Source: Scandinavium sp036495715 (GTDB lineage: Bacteria; Pseudomonadota; Gammaproteobacteria; Enterobacterales; Enterobacteriaceae). Taken from it: a stretch of DNA of 64,000 bases. The notes below the pieces were generated by a model. That model had not been told where the DNA came from. It did no database searches and was given only the letters and a program-made list of their open reading frames with translations. The position numbers and the translations under genes are program-made. The DNA lies in NCBI GenBank assembly GCA_036495715.1, contig DASXML010000071.1, positions 280,925 through 344,924 on the forward strand. Direction: 5' to 3'. Below, in pieces: positions 51,990 through 59,169 of the stretch (positions are counted from its first letter, which is position 1; the number at the start of each line of letters is the position of its first letter).

Positions 51990-52886
51990 GTGAAAAATTT
52001 AAACGCTTCTTCAGCGCAAAAAAATACTAATAGTCGAGGCCTGCTACTAGCGTTTGGCATTACCGCTACATTCATGATTATTGAATCTGTAGGTGGTATT
52101 ATTTCTGGATCTCTAGCTCTGCTGGCAGATGCAGGACATATGCTAACTGATACTATGGCATTGCTTTTCGCCTGGTTAGCCTTGCAGTATTCTTATAAAT
52201 CCGCCAGCGCACGCCATACCTTCGGCTGGAGGCGTTTGACGACTCTGGCGGCATTTATTAATGCCATTGCCCTGATAGGCATTACAGCACTGATTGTTTG
52301 GGAGGCTATTCAGCGATTCCTGAACCCCCAACCGATAGCTGGCGTAACCATGTTCTACGTTGCGATTGCCGGCCTGCTGGCTAATATCGCAGCGTTGTGG
52401 ATTTTGCACCGTGGTGATGAGGGAAAAAATCTTAACGTCCGAGCAGCATCGCTGCACGTTGTTGGTGATTTGCTTGGTTCTCTTGGGGCAATCGCCGCGG
52501 CAATCATCGTATTACTCACCGGTTGGACACCAATTGACCCCATCCTTTCGGCACTGGTTTCGTGCCTCATTTTACATAGCGCGTGGAAATTATTAAAAGA
52601 GAGCCTCAACGAGCTAACGGAAAGTGCACCTCTCACTCTCGATATTGTGGCATTAACACGTAACCTTATGGAGGTTGTACCAGAAGTCTATAATGTTCAC
52701 CACGTACATGTCTGGCTGGTCGGCGAAAAATCGGTGATGACGCTGCATGTTCAGATTATGACGCCGGGAAACCGCGACGACATTCTTGCACGCATCCAAC
52801 AATTTCTTATTACTAATTACAATGTTGGTCACGCAACTATTCAATTGGAATCTGTGGCCTGTGGGGATTTCGAATGTTATCCCTGA
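51990..52886 (+). CDS. CDF-family zinc exporter, ZitB-like
   Basis: A 298-residue cation diffusion facilitator. Six membrane helices carry the paired metal site motifs LLADAGHMLTDTMALL (helix 2) and AASLHVVGDLLGSLGA (helix 5), each with the HxxxD pattern of zinc carriers. A cytosolic domain of about 85 residues follows (YNVHHVHVWLVGEKSVMTLH). It resembles E. coli ZitB throughout but lacks the histidine-rich N- and C-termini of that protein, having instead a short Cys-containing end (VACGDFECYP). It starts with ATG? no: a GTG at 51990 opens the frame. It probably exports zinc in exchange for protons and is likely an extra copy beside the chromosomal zitB. Confidence 0.85.
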   Translation: MKNLNASSAQKNTNSRGLLLAFGITATFMIIESVGGIISGSLALLADAGHMLTDTMALLFAWLALQYSYKSASARHTFGWRRLTTLAAFINAIALIGITALIVWEAIQRFLNPQPIAGVTMFYVAIAGLLANIAALWILHRGDEGKNLNVRAASLHVVGDLLGSLGAIAAAIIVLLTGWTPIDPILSALVSCLILHSAWKLLKESLNELTESAPLTLDIVALTRNLMEVVPEVYNVHHVHVWLVGEKSVMTLHVQIMTPGNRDDILARIQQFLITNYNVGHATIQLESVACGDFECYP

Positions 52887-53028
52887 GAGAAATAGATATG
52901 TAAAAGTTTTCTCTCAGACACGACATGGACATTAACTGTTCAGAAACGCATTTTAGCCATTCAGGATAAAGAGTTTATGACCATAAATAGTCTCTTTGTC
53001 TCTGGAATCACAATCATGAAGGGATATT

Positions 53029-53697
53029 ATGAACAACTGGCTTTCACAACTGCAATCAATGCTGGAACCCAAAAATGACGAGTCTACTACTCAAGGTGAG
53101 TCAGCATTGAGCAAACTTCTGGTACCCGGTGCACTGGGAGGTCTGGCGGGTTTACTGGTTGCTAATAAATCATCACGTAAACTACTGACTAAATATGGAA
53201 CAGGCGCGCTGCTGGTCGGTGGCGGTGCTATTGCCGGTTCGGTGTTATGGAACAAATACAAAGATAAAGTTCGCGATGCGAGGCCAGAAGATGCGCAATA
53301 CGGTTCTCAAAACATCTCCCCGCTGGATGTTCGTAACGAACGATTGATTCTCGCACTGGTGTATGCTGCGAAGAGCGACGGTCATATTGATGACAATGAG
53401 CAGGCTGCCATAGATCAACAAATACGTGAAGCCGGTATCGGGGAACAAGGTCGTGCGCTGGTTGCGCAAGCGATTAGCCAACCGATAGATCCGCAAGGTC
53501 TTGCTGAGAGTGTACATAATGAGGAAGAGGCGCTAGAACTCTATCTCCTCAGCTGTGCCGTCATCGATGTTGATCATTTTATGGAACGCAGCTATCTCGA
53601 TACGTTGGGCGATGCGCTGAAAATTCCGTTAGATGTTCGCGAAGGGATTGAAGCTGATATTCGCCAGCAGAAACAGACACTTCATGAGTCAAAATGA
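53029..53697 (+). CDS. YebE-like DUF533/TerB-fold inner-membrane protein
   Basis: A 222-residue protein similar to E. coli YebE. The N-terminal half has a Gly-rich hydrophobic segment (KLLVPGALGGLAGLLVANKS, then TGALLVGGGAIAGSVLW), and the C-terminal half is a TerB-like helical domain (LALVYAAKSDGHIDDNEQAA, LDTLGDALKIPLDVREGIE) with the acidic DGHIDDNE motif that in TerB binds metal. AAGGGATATT is the ribosome site. YebE is induced by envelope stress (Cpx) in E. coli. The right IS end begins 11 bases after its stop. Confidence 0.85.
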   Translation: MNNWLSQLQSMLEPKNDESTTQGESALSKLLVPGALGGLAGLLVANKSSRKLLTKYGTGALLVGGGAIAGSVLWNKYKDKVRDARPEDAQYGSQNISPLDVRNERLILALVYAAKSDGHIDDNEQAAIDQQIREAGIGEQGRALVAQAISQPIDPQGLAESVHNEEEALELYLLSCAVIDVDHFMERSYLDTLGDALKIPLDVREGIEADIRQQKQTLHESK

Positions 53698-53708
53698 CGG
53701 ATAACTGA

Positions 53709-53940
53709 TCCTACCCACGTAATGTGAACACGGCCCTAAGCGAGGTTCTGGTTTTCAAATTGTTTAGGGCTAAGGCCGCCACAGGCATTGTGGCGGCGCC
53801 AGCGATTGTAATCGCACTCGATAAATTACACACCGTCGTCCGCATTATTTCCCGGCTGATAAAGCGTTCTCCGTGGATACATTCTACTGTCAACGAGTGG
53901 AAGAATTTCCATGTAGGCACCGTCGTAGCAGCAACCCTCT
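53709..53940 (-). pseudogene. IS3-family orfB C-terminal fragment with right inverted repeat
   Basis: On the minus strand TVPTWKFFHSLTVECIHGER and FISREIMRTTV, then after a frameshift IECDYNRWRRHNACGGLSPK, ending at 53736: the C-terminus of an IS3-family OrfB of the same group as the orfA fragment at 50411. The DDE glutamate region is degraded. The IS end TGATCCTACCCACGTAATGT lies at 53709 next to the cargo. Confidence 0.7.
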
Positions 53941-53944
53941 GCAC

Positions 53945-54145
53945 TCATGCTGCTGCAAGCAGACGCGGTTTGGGACAACGGGGTTAAACTGCCGGTTCAA
54001 TAAGTTTGGCAACGCCGGACTGCTGTCTTCGTTTACCTGGTAGCGATGTTTAACGGGTTGACGACTTATCAGTCCACATTCCTGCATCAATTTTCGCACC
54101 AGCCACCGGCCTGCATCAACGCCACTCTGCGTAACATCTGGCTAA
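53945..54145 (-). pseudogene. N-terminal orfB fragment of a second IS3-family element
   Basis: The minus strand reads GVDAGRWLVRKLMQECGLIS, then RQPVKHRYQVNEDSSPALPN and LLNRQFNPVVPNRV, the HTH_21-like N-terminal part of an IS3-family OrfB just before the DDE core. It then breaks off into the first fragment. The same stretch (from EDSSPAL to NRVW) recurs on the plus strand at about 63190-63250. Confidence 0.65.
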
Positions 54146-54186
54146 TTGCCCGACTACCGACTGCGTCACGACGGAGAGCGTGAGAT

Positions 54187-54368
54187 GCTCTTACCCGGCT
54201 TCGTAATTCAATTCTTTGCACATCAACGGGACGCTTCACCTGAGCGTAATAAACGCTACGGTGAACTCCGGGGAAAATGTGCGTTTAGTCCGCGGCGAGT
54301 TTCGAGCATGGATTACCTCACGTTCACTGTTTTGGCATTAACAGGATTTCGAGGTGTCCTGAATGACC
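54187..54368 (+). repeat. Mosaic repeat, copy B
   Basis: Inverted relative to copy A and nearly identical to it over about 180 bp, from TCTTACCCGGCTTCG to GAGGTGTCCTGAATGAC. The neighbouring sequence differs after that point. Both B and C adjoin the same orfB fragment, which shows that they arose by rearrangement of one ancestral IS-containing segment. Confidence 0.7.
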
Positions 54369-54399
54369 GATCCACTACACACATCAGCAGGGCTTTCTG

Positions 54400-54665
54400 A
54401 TTGCGCGCCAGGCGGCGAACGGATGACATCGAATGTCACAGGGAAGTAGCTGAGGAAATTCTGTCGAAGACAACAGGCGTTTTCTTTCACGCCACTGCTG
54501 ACGCCATTTGAACAATAAATTGGCGTTAATGTTATTTTCAAGCGCCAGTTTCGAGAGGGATATTCTGGGTTCACAGGAGCCGGCAACGAGCGGGTGTTTA
54601 CGTTCTTTCAGTTCTTTCAACCAGCCATCATGGACGCATCGATACCACCAAAGTGTGAACGCCAC
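54400..54665 (-). pseudogene. IS66-family-like TnpA remnant
   Basis: The minus strand contains EPRISLSKLALENNINANLL then FKWRQQWRERKRLLSSTEFP QLLP, a helix-turn-helix region typical of the small TnpA (OrfA) of IS66-type elements. The normal N-terminus (basic, RRRYS-type) is missing and the C-terminal part is replaced. Not functional. Confidence 0.5.
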
Positions 54666-54730
54666 TTTTAGAAACTGGCATTGTTTATACCGTGTTTCCT
54701 CCTCTGGTTTTGATTGCCCGTATGATTTTT

Positions 54731-54745
54731 TTGAATATTAACGAG
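54731..54745 (+). repeat. 15-bp direct repeat left of the IS2-group element
   Basis: TTGAATATTAACGAG abuts the left end of the IS and recurs at 56048-56062, one base from its right end. It is longer than the 5-bp duplication usual for IS2. Confidence 0.85.
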
Positions 54746-56046
54746 TGATGTAGCCCCCTGAAATACCAGACAGTAGCTGTATCTCCAGATAAGAGATAGG
54801 CTTGAATATATGTCTAACACTAACGCCAATTTTGAGATGACCGGGATCCTGTTAGGGCAAGAAGTCCGTAAACGTAAAACTCCTCAGGAGAAGATCGCCA
54901 TTATCCAGCAGACGATGGAGCCGGGCATGAATGTCTCCCATGTCGCTCGTCTGCACGGTATTCAGCCCAGTCTGCTGTTCAAGTGGAAGAAGCAATACCA
55001 GGAAGGCAGCCTCACAGCCGTTGCGGCCGGAGAGGAAGTCGTTCCTGCCTCTGAGCTCGCAGCAGCACTGAAACAGGTTCGGGAACTACAACGCCTTCTG
55101 GGCAAGAAGACGATGGAAGTTGAGATCCTGAAAGAAGCCGTGGAGTACGGCCAGTCGCGAAAATGGATAGCACAGGTCAGCCGCGCCATGAGCGTGTCGC
55201 GTGCGCAGTTATCACTTCGGATTAAGCGTTCTGCCGACTGGCAGGACAGGCGCAGTCACCGGCGTAATGACGAAGCAGACGCTGAAATACTGTCGGACAT
55301 CCTCGATATCATCAGCGACATGCCCAGCTACGGCTATCGACGAGTGTGGGGCATCCTGCGTAAGCGACGTCGCGCAGAAGGACTGCCGCCGGTAAATGCC
55401 AAACGGCTTTACAGGATAATGAGCGAACATAACCTGTTGTTACTGCATGATAAACCGGAGCGGCCGAAGCGTGAGCATAAGGGCAAAATCGCGGTAACGG
55501 AAAGCGATATACGCTGGTGCTCAGACGGCTTCGAGTTCGGCTGTGACAACGGTGAAAAACTGCGGGTCACGTTCGCGCTGGACTGTTGCGACCGTGAGGC
55601 CATAGACTGGGCAGCAAGCACGGGAGGCTATGACAGTTCGACCGTACAGGATGTGATGCTGAGGTCGGTGGAAAAGCGCTTCGGCGACAGGTTGCCCGAC
55701 ACACCGGTGCAGTGGCTGACAGATAACGGTTCAGCGTATACCGCGCATGAAACGCGTAGGTTCGCCAGAGAGCTGAATCTGGAACCCTGCACAACAGCGG
55801 TGAGCAGTCCACAGAGTAATGGCATGGCCGAACGGTTCGTGAAAACGATGAAGGAAGACTATATCGCGTTCATGCCAAAACCGGATGTGAGAACAGCCCT
55901 GCGAAACCTTGCAGCGGCGTTCACGCATTACAATGAAAACCACCCGCACAGCGCGCTGGGATATCACTCTCCGAGAGAATACCGGCGGCAGCGGGCATCG
56001 TTAACTTAAGATACAAAAGCTGTCCGGAGATGGCGGGTCAAGATCA
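54746..56046 (+). mobile_element. IS3-family, IS2-group insertion sequence (complete)
   Basis: About 1.3 kb, bounded by imperfect inverted repeats: left TGATGTAGCCCCCTGAAATA, right (reverse complement) TGATCTTGACCCGCCATCTC; both continue to a shared GACAG. One open frame fills the interior. Direct repeats TTGAATATTAACGAG flank it. The element appears intact. Confidence 0.85.
54810..56009 (+). CDS. IS2-group transposase, orfA and orfB fused in one frame
   Basis: A 399-residue transposase. Residues 1-115 correspond to IS2 OrfA: RKTPQEKIAIIQQTMEPGMN, HTH LHGIQPSLLFKWKKQYQEGS, and the leucine-zipper-like LKQVRELQRLLGKKTMEVEI. From about 120 on it matches OrfB: MPSYGYRRVWGILRKRRRAE, and the DDE catalytic core with RWCSDGFEFGCDNGEKL (first Asp), WLTDNGSAYTAHETRRFARE (second Asp) and SPQSNGMAERFVKTMKEDYI (Glu). 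In IS2 itself the two frames are joined by -1 frameshifting at A6G; here they are one continuous frame with no such slippery run. All catalytic residues are present, so it may be active. Confidence 0.88.
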   Translation: MSNTNANFEMTGILLGQEVRKRKTPQEKIAIIQQTMEPGMNVSHVARLHGIQPSLLFKWKKQYQEGSLTAVAAGEEVVPASELAAALKQVRELQRLLGKKTMEVEILKEAVEYGQSRKWIAQVSRAMSVSRAQLSLRIKRSADWQDRRSHRRNDEADAEILSDILDIISDMPSYGYRRVWGILRKRRRAEGLPPVNAKRLYRIMSEHNLLLLHDKPERPKREHKGKIAVTESDIRWCSDGFEFGCDNGEKLRVTFALDCCDREAIDWAASTGGYDSSTVQDVMLRSVEKRFGDRLPDTPVQWLTDNGSAYTAHETRRFARELNLEPCTTAVSSPQSNGMAERFVKTMKEDYIAFMPKPDVRTALRNLAAAFTHYNENHPHSALGYHSPREYRRQRASLT

Positions 56047-56062
56047 CTTGAATATTAACGAG

Positions 56063-56848
56063 AATGTTCTTACTTTCATTCGGTGTATTAATTTCCTTCA
56101 ACCCACTGAAAAAATCGGAAAAATTTCATTTAGTGATGATATTGTTCCATAAAAATAGACAACCAAACAATATGTGACTATCTAAAATTATTTTAGGTAT
56201 TTTGGTGTTTAAATTTAATAATGTTAAATAATGCAGATTATTATCCTGATTTAGTATTTATGTTTGGTTTATTATTCTTAATTTGATTGGTTTGATATAC
56301 TCTGCTTGATGTTTTAATATCGGATTGTCAGGGGTGCAATAAAGTTTATAATGCGCCTCACTAAGAAAGGGCCTAGTTCTCGTAAGATGATAAGAATTTG
56401 TTTGAGGCCAGATGGAAGACAATAAAGCTGCTATGTTCCATTGAAAATAATCGATCGAGTACTCAAGAATAAAAAAGCATATGTTGAACGTTGACGTAAT
56501 ACCACCAAGCATCAACAGCTTTTGGTAAGTGGTATGAAAATTCGTTCTCTGGCGGGTGTTTTCCATGTTTAATTTTATGAATTAACTCTAAACTTTACAT
56601 TATAGAGCCTTTCGGCAGTTGGTATGCCATTTATCGATTGTTAGGTATATCAGCGCCAGCACCATGTACGCCATATTTATAAAAATCTATCAGCAAGATT
56701 ATTATAGTTAAGGAGTCAGTAAAAAAGGATGTATTAAACAGGTAAATATAGAAATCAACGGAATACTCGCAGTAATCAACTGTTTGTTTTGAATGTTTAC
56801 CACCCAAATGTCTTTATTCAATAAATCATTCTATAAGGAAATTGTTTC
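56063..56848. other. AT-rich region upstream of the fimbrial operon
   Basis: No supported gene. A minus-strand open frame of 102 codons (56258-56566) has no recognisable domain and no ribosome site. The repeat copy TTGAATATTAACGAG at 56048 ends at the left edge. The last 150 bases before 56849 are AT-rich and should contain the promoter of the fimbrial subunit gene. There is no invertible-element recombinase gene. Confidence 0.5.
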
Positions 56849-57400
56849 ATGAAAAAATTAGCTATTTTGTCTGCACTGTTGGGCGGAATGTTTATTCAGG
56901 GGGCATTTGCTGCGGCTGACGGGACTATCACTTTCAACGGCACTATCACTGACTCTCCATGTACGGTTGCAAGCAGCAGCATCAATCAGACGGTACAGAT
57001 GGGCCAGATTAAAACGTCTGCTGTCACCGGCGCTGACGGTACCGATCTGGGTTCCAAAACGCCATTCAACATTGATTTGCAAAACTGCTCGCCAACTTTA
57101 AAGGACGGTACGACCACCTGGACGAAAATGCAGGTGATGTTTACCGACAATATCGACCCGGCGAACACCTCTAAAGTACTGGTCAACTCTGGCACGGGCA
57201 TTGGCGTGAGCGTAGGTCTGTTAAACTCTGCTGACAGCAGCGAAATTACGCTGGGTACCGCGTCAAAAGACCTGCTTGCTGTCCCAAGTGTCTCCGGACA
57301 GTCTCTGCCATTTTACGCACACTTCGTGAAGGCCGGTGCGGGTGCAGGCTCTGCGGGTGACATCATCGCTAAAGCAGACTTCCAGGTTTCATATAACTGA
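56849..57400 (+). CDS. Major fimbrial subunit, FimA-like
   Basis: A 183-residue pilin of the chaperone-usher class. A signal peptide (MKKLAILSALLGGMFIQGAF-A) leads to the donor-strand N-terminal extension ADGTITFNGTITDSPCTV. The subunit disulfide cysteines are in DSPCTV and LQNCSP. The C-terminus ends KADFQVSYN, with the penultimate Tyr typical of pilins. AAGGAAATTG is the ribosome site. It is the first gene of a five-gene operon with two chaperones, an usher and a tip-like subunit. The family within the fimbriae cannot be named securely. Confidence 0.93.
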   Translation: MKKLAILSALLGGMFIQGAFAAADGTITFNGTITDSPCTVASSSINQTVQMGQIKTSAVTGADGTDLGSKTPFNIDLQNCSPTLKDGTTTWTKMQVMFTDNIDPANTSKVLVNSGTGIGVSVGLLNSADSSEITLGTASKDLLAVPSVSGQSLPFYAHFVKAGAGAGSAGDIIAKADFQVSYN

Positions 57401-57450
57401 GTGTTTTGCCAGCCCATTACGGGCTGGCATGCTCCAGGAGAAGACACAAC

Positions 57451-58182
57451 ATGCAAACGCGCTCAATGTTTTCACGCTTAATGACCACTTCCGGATTGCT
57501 GCTGAGCTGCGCAACGCTGGTATGGGGTATATCGTTAGCGGCCCTGGCAGCCGATGCGCCCCGCGGAGTCAATATTGGCGATACCCGCCTTATCTACAAC
57601 GCCGGTAAGAAAGGTATTTCCACCGAGGCCGTGAACAACGATCCCAATCCGTATTTGGTGCAGTCCTGGGTTGAAGATGGCAATGGCACCCGCAGCACGA
57701 ACTTTATTATAACACCGCCGCTGTTCCGCCTTGATGGCGGCAAGAGTACACGTCTACGTATCACGCAGTCCGGCACGCTGCCGGGCGATAGGGAAACGGT
57801 ATCCTGGCTGGTTGTGCGATTTGTCCCGCCGGCATCTACCACGAAAAAAGAGTCAGATAACAGCCTGCAACTGAGCATCCGTATCCGAATCAAACTGTTC
57901 TACCGACCAGAAGGTCTACCAGGTACCCCGGAAATGGCCGGAAAAGCGTTACGGTGGACCCGTCAGGGAAATGATTTAGTGGCGACGAATTCAGGCGCTT
58001 ATTCCGTGTCTCTGGCCGGTGTAAGACTGGGCGGAAAGGCGATTAGCGACGGTTTGCTGGTTCAGCCCAAAAGCGCGGTCAGAGTGCCCTTAAAGGGGCC
58101 GGTATTAGGTCAGATTGTGTACGGCGTCATTAACGATTTTGGTGGTGTAAAGAGTTACACCCAGTCTTTACCTAACGCGTAG
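57451..58182 (+). CDS. Periplasmic fimbrial chaperone (first)
   Basis: A 243-residue PapD-like chaperone with a signal peptide ending near SLAALAA. The N-terminal Ig domain shows GVNIGDTRLIYNAGKKGIST, carrying the conserved Arg of the subunit-binding cleft. The G1 strand region is SIRIRIKLFYRPEGL with the cleft Lys. The short F1-G1 loop places it in the FGS subclass, which builds thick rigid fimbriae. The start at 57451 has CAGGAGAAG upstream; the longer open frame begins before the ribosome site. It is 50 bases after the pilin gene and 10 before the second chaperone. Confidence 0.93.
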   Translation: MQTRSMFSRLMTTSGLLLSCATLVWGISLAALAADAPRGVNIGDTRLIYNAGKKGISTEAVNNDPNPYLVQSWVEDGNGTRSTNFIITPPLFRLDGGKSTRLRITQSGTLPGDRETVSWLVVRFVPPASTTKKESDNSLQLSIRIRIKLFYRPEGLPGTPEMAGKALRWTRQGNDLVATNSGAYSVSLAGVRLGGKAISDGLLVQPKSAVRVPLKGPVLGQIVYGVINDFGGVKSYTQSLPNA

Positions 58183-58192
58183 AGGAATAACG

Positions 58193-58972
58193 ATGTCAGC
58201 CAATGGATTCAGATGCGTGCAGATGACTGTGAAACTTTGTCTGACAGGGCTTCTCGTTACTCTGCTCCCTATCGGGATGGTGTATTCCGCCTCACAGGTG
58301 GATGTGCTGGGAGGGCTTTCCCTGAGTACAATGCGACTGATTTATCCGGGGCAACAACGGGCAATTCCTTTAACATTAACGAATAACACCCCACAGCCAT
58401 GGCTTGCTCAGTCTTCAGTAAAACCGGTGAACTTTGCAACCGGTGAAATACAAGATGGTTCCGTGCCCTTTATTATCACCCCGCCTCTGGTCAAGTTACG
58501 TCCCGGAGATAAGACGACACTGAGGGTGAGGTATATCGGCCATGTGTTACCAGTAGACCGGGAGTCCGTTTTTTGGGTTGCGGTCAGAATGTTGCCCGGT
58601 CAGACAGAAAGCGACTCTGCTCACCGTCAACTCAGTATCGGCGTGGTACAGCAGATTAAATTGTTTTACCGTCCTCAGATGTTATCCGCTGTCAATTTAA
58701 AAAGGGCCAGTGAGCAATTACATGCGAGTATCGATAGCCGTCAGTTGATCTTAAGTAACCCCACGGCATTATACATTTCGCCGGGGAAACTCACGGTTGA
58801 CGGCATAGAGGTACCTGAAACTGAGCGGCGTAAAATGGTGCCTCCCTTTGGACAACAGCGTTATGCACTTCCGGAGACATTCTCCGGGCAGACTTCCTCC
58901 CACCGGGTTACATGGCAGGTTATTGACGAGGAAAGTGCTTACACGGCACTTCAGCAACGTCTGATACCCTGA
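58193..58972 (+). CDS. Periplasmic fimbrial chaperone (second)
   Basis: A 259-residue PapD-like protein. A signal segment (VKLCLTGLLVTLLPIGMVYS) is followed by GLSLSTMRLIYPGQQRAIPL with the cleft Arg, and GVVQQIKLFYRPQMLSAVNL with the Lys. It is clearly different from the first chaperone, so each may serve different subunits, for instance the tip protein. It starts 10 bases after the first chaperone with GAGGAATAACG as ribosome site. A 197-bp gap follows before the usher. Confidence 0.9.
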   Translation: MSANGFRCVQMTVKLCLTGLLVTLLPIGMVYSASQVDVLGGLSLSTMRLIYPGQQRAIPLTLTNNTPQPWLAQSSVKPVNFATGEIQDGSVPFIITPPLVKLRPGDKTTLRVRYIGHVLPVDRESVFWVAVRMLPGQTESDSAHRQLSIGVVQQIKLFYRPQMLSAVNLKRASEQLHASIDSRQLILSNPTALYISPGKLTVDGIEVPETERRKMVPPFGQQRYALPETFSGQTSSHRVTWQVIDEESAYTALQQRLIP

Positions 58973-59169
58973 GCCGGGTGGTTATCTCCCCAGTGTACGA
59001 TGCGATAACGAATAAATGAATGCTACACGCTGTCGGTTTACATTAACCGGCCCTTTCGTTTTCATCTGAAATAACCAGCATTGATAACAGAGCAGTGTAT
59101 TTTTACATTGCTGTGCTCCTCTGCATTATTTATGTGCCCGCAGAGGCCAGGAAATAAAGTGAATATGTT

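Noticed and set aside
50652..53708. Assigning the cargo to the transmissible locus of heat or stress tolerance
   Set aside because: None of the hallmark genes of that locus (ClpK-type ATPase, small heat-shock proteins, YfdX, HdeD, KefB-like) is present.
56258..56566. A 102-codon minus-strand frame upstream of the fimbrial operon
   Set aside because: No ribosome site, no domain or signal peptide, in very AT-rich DNA where stop-free stretches of this length are weak evidence. Not excluded but not supported.
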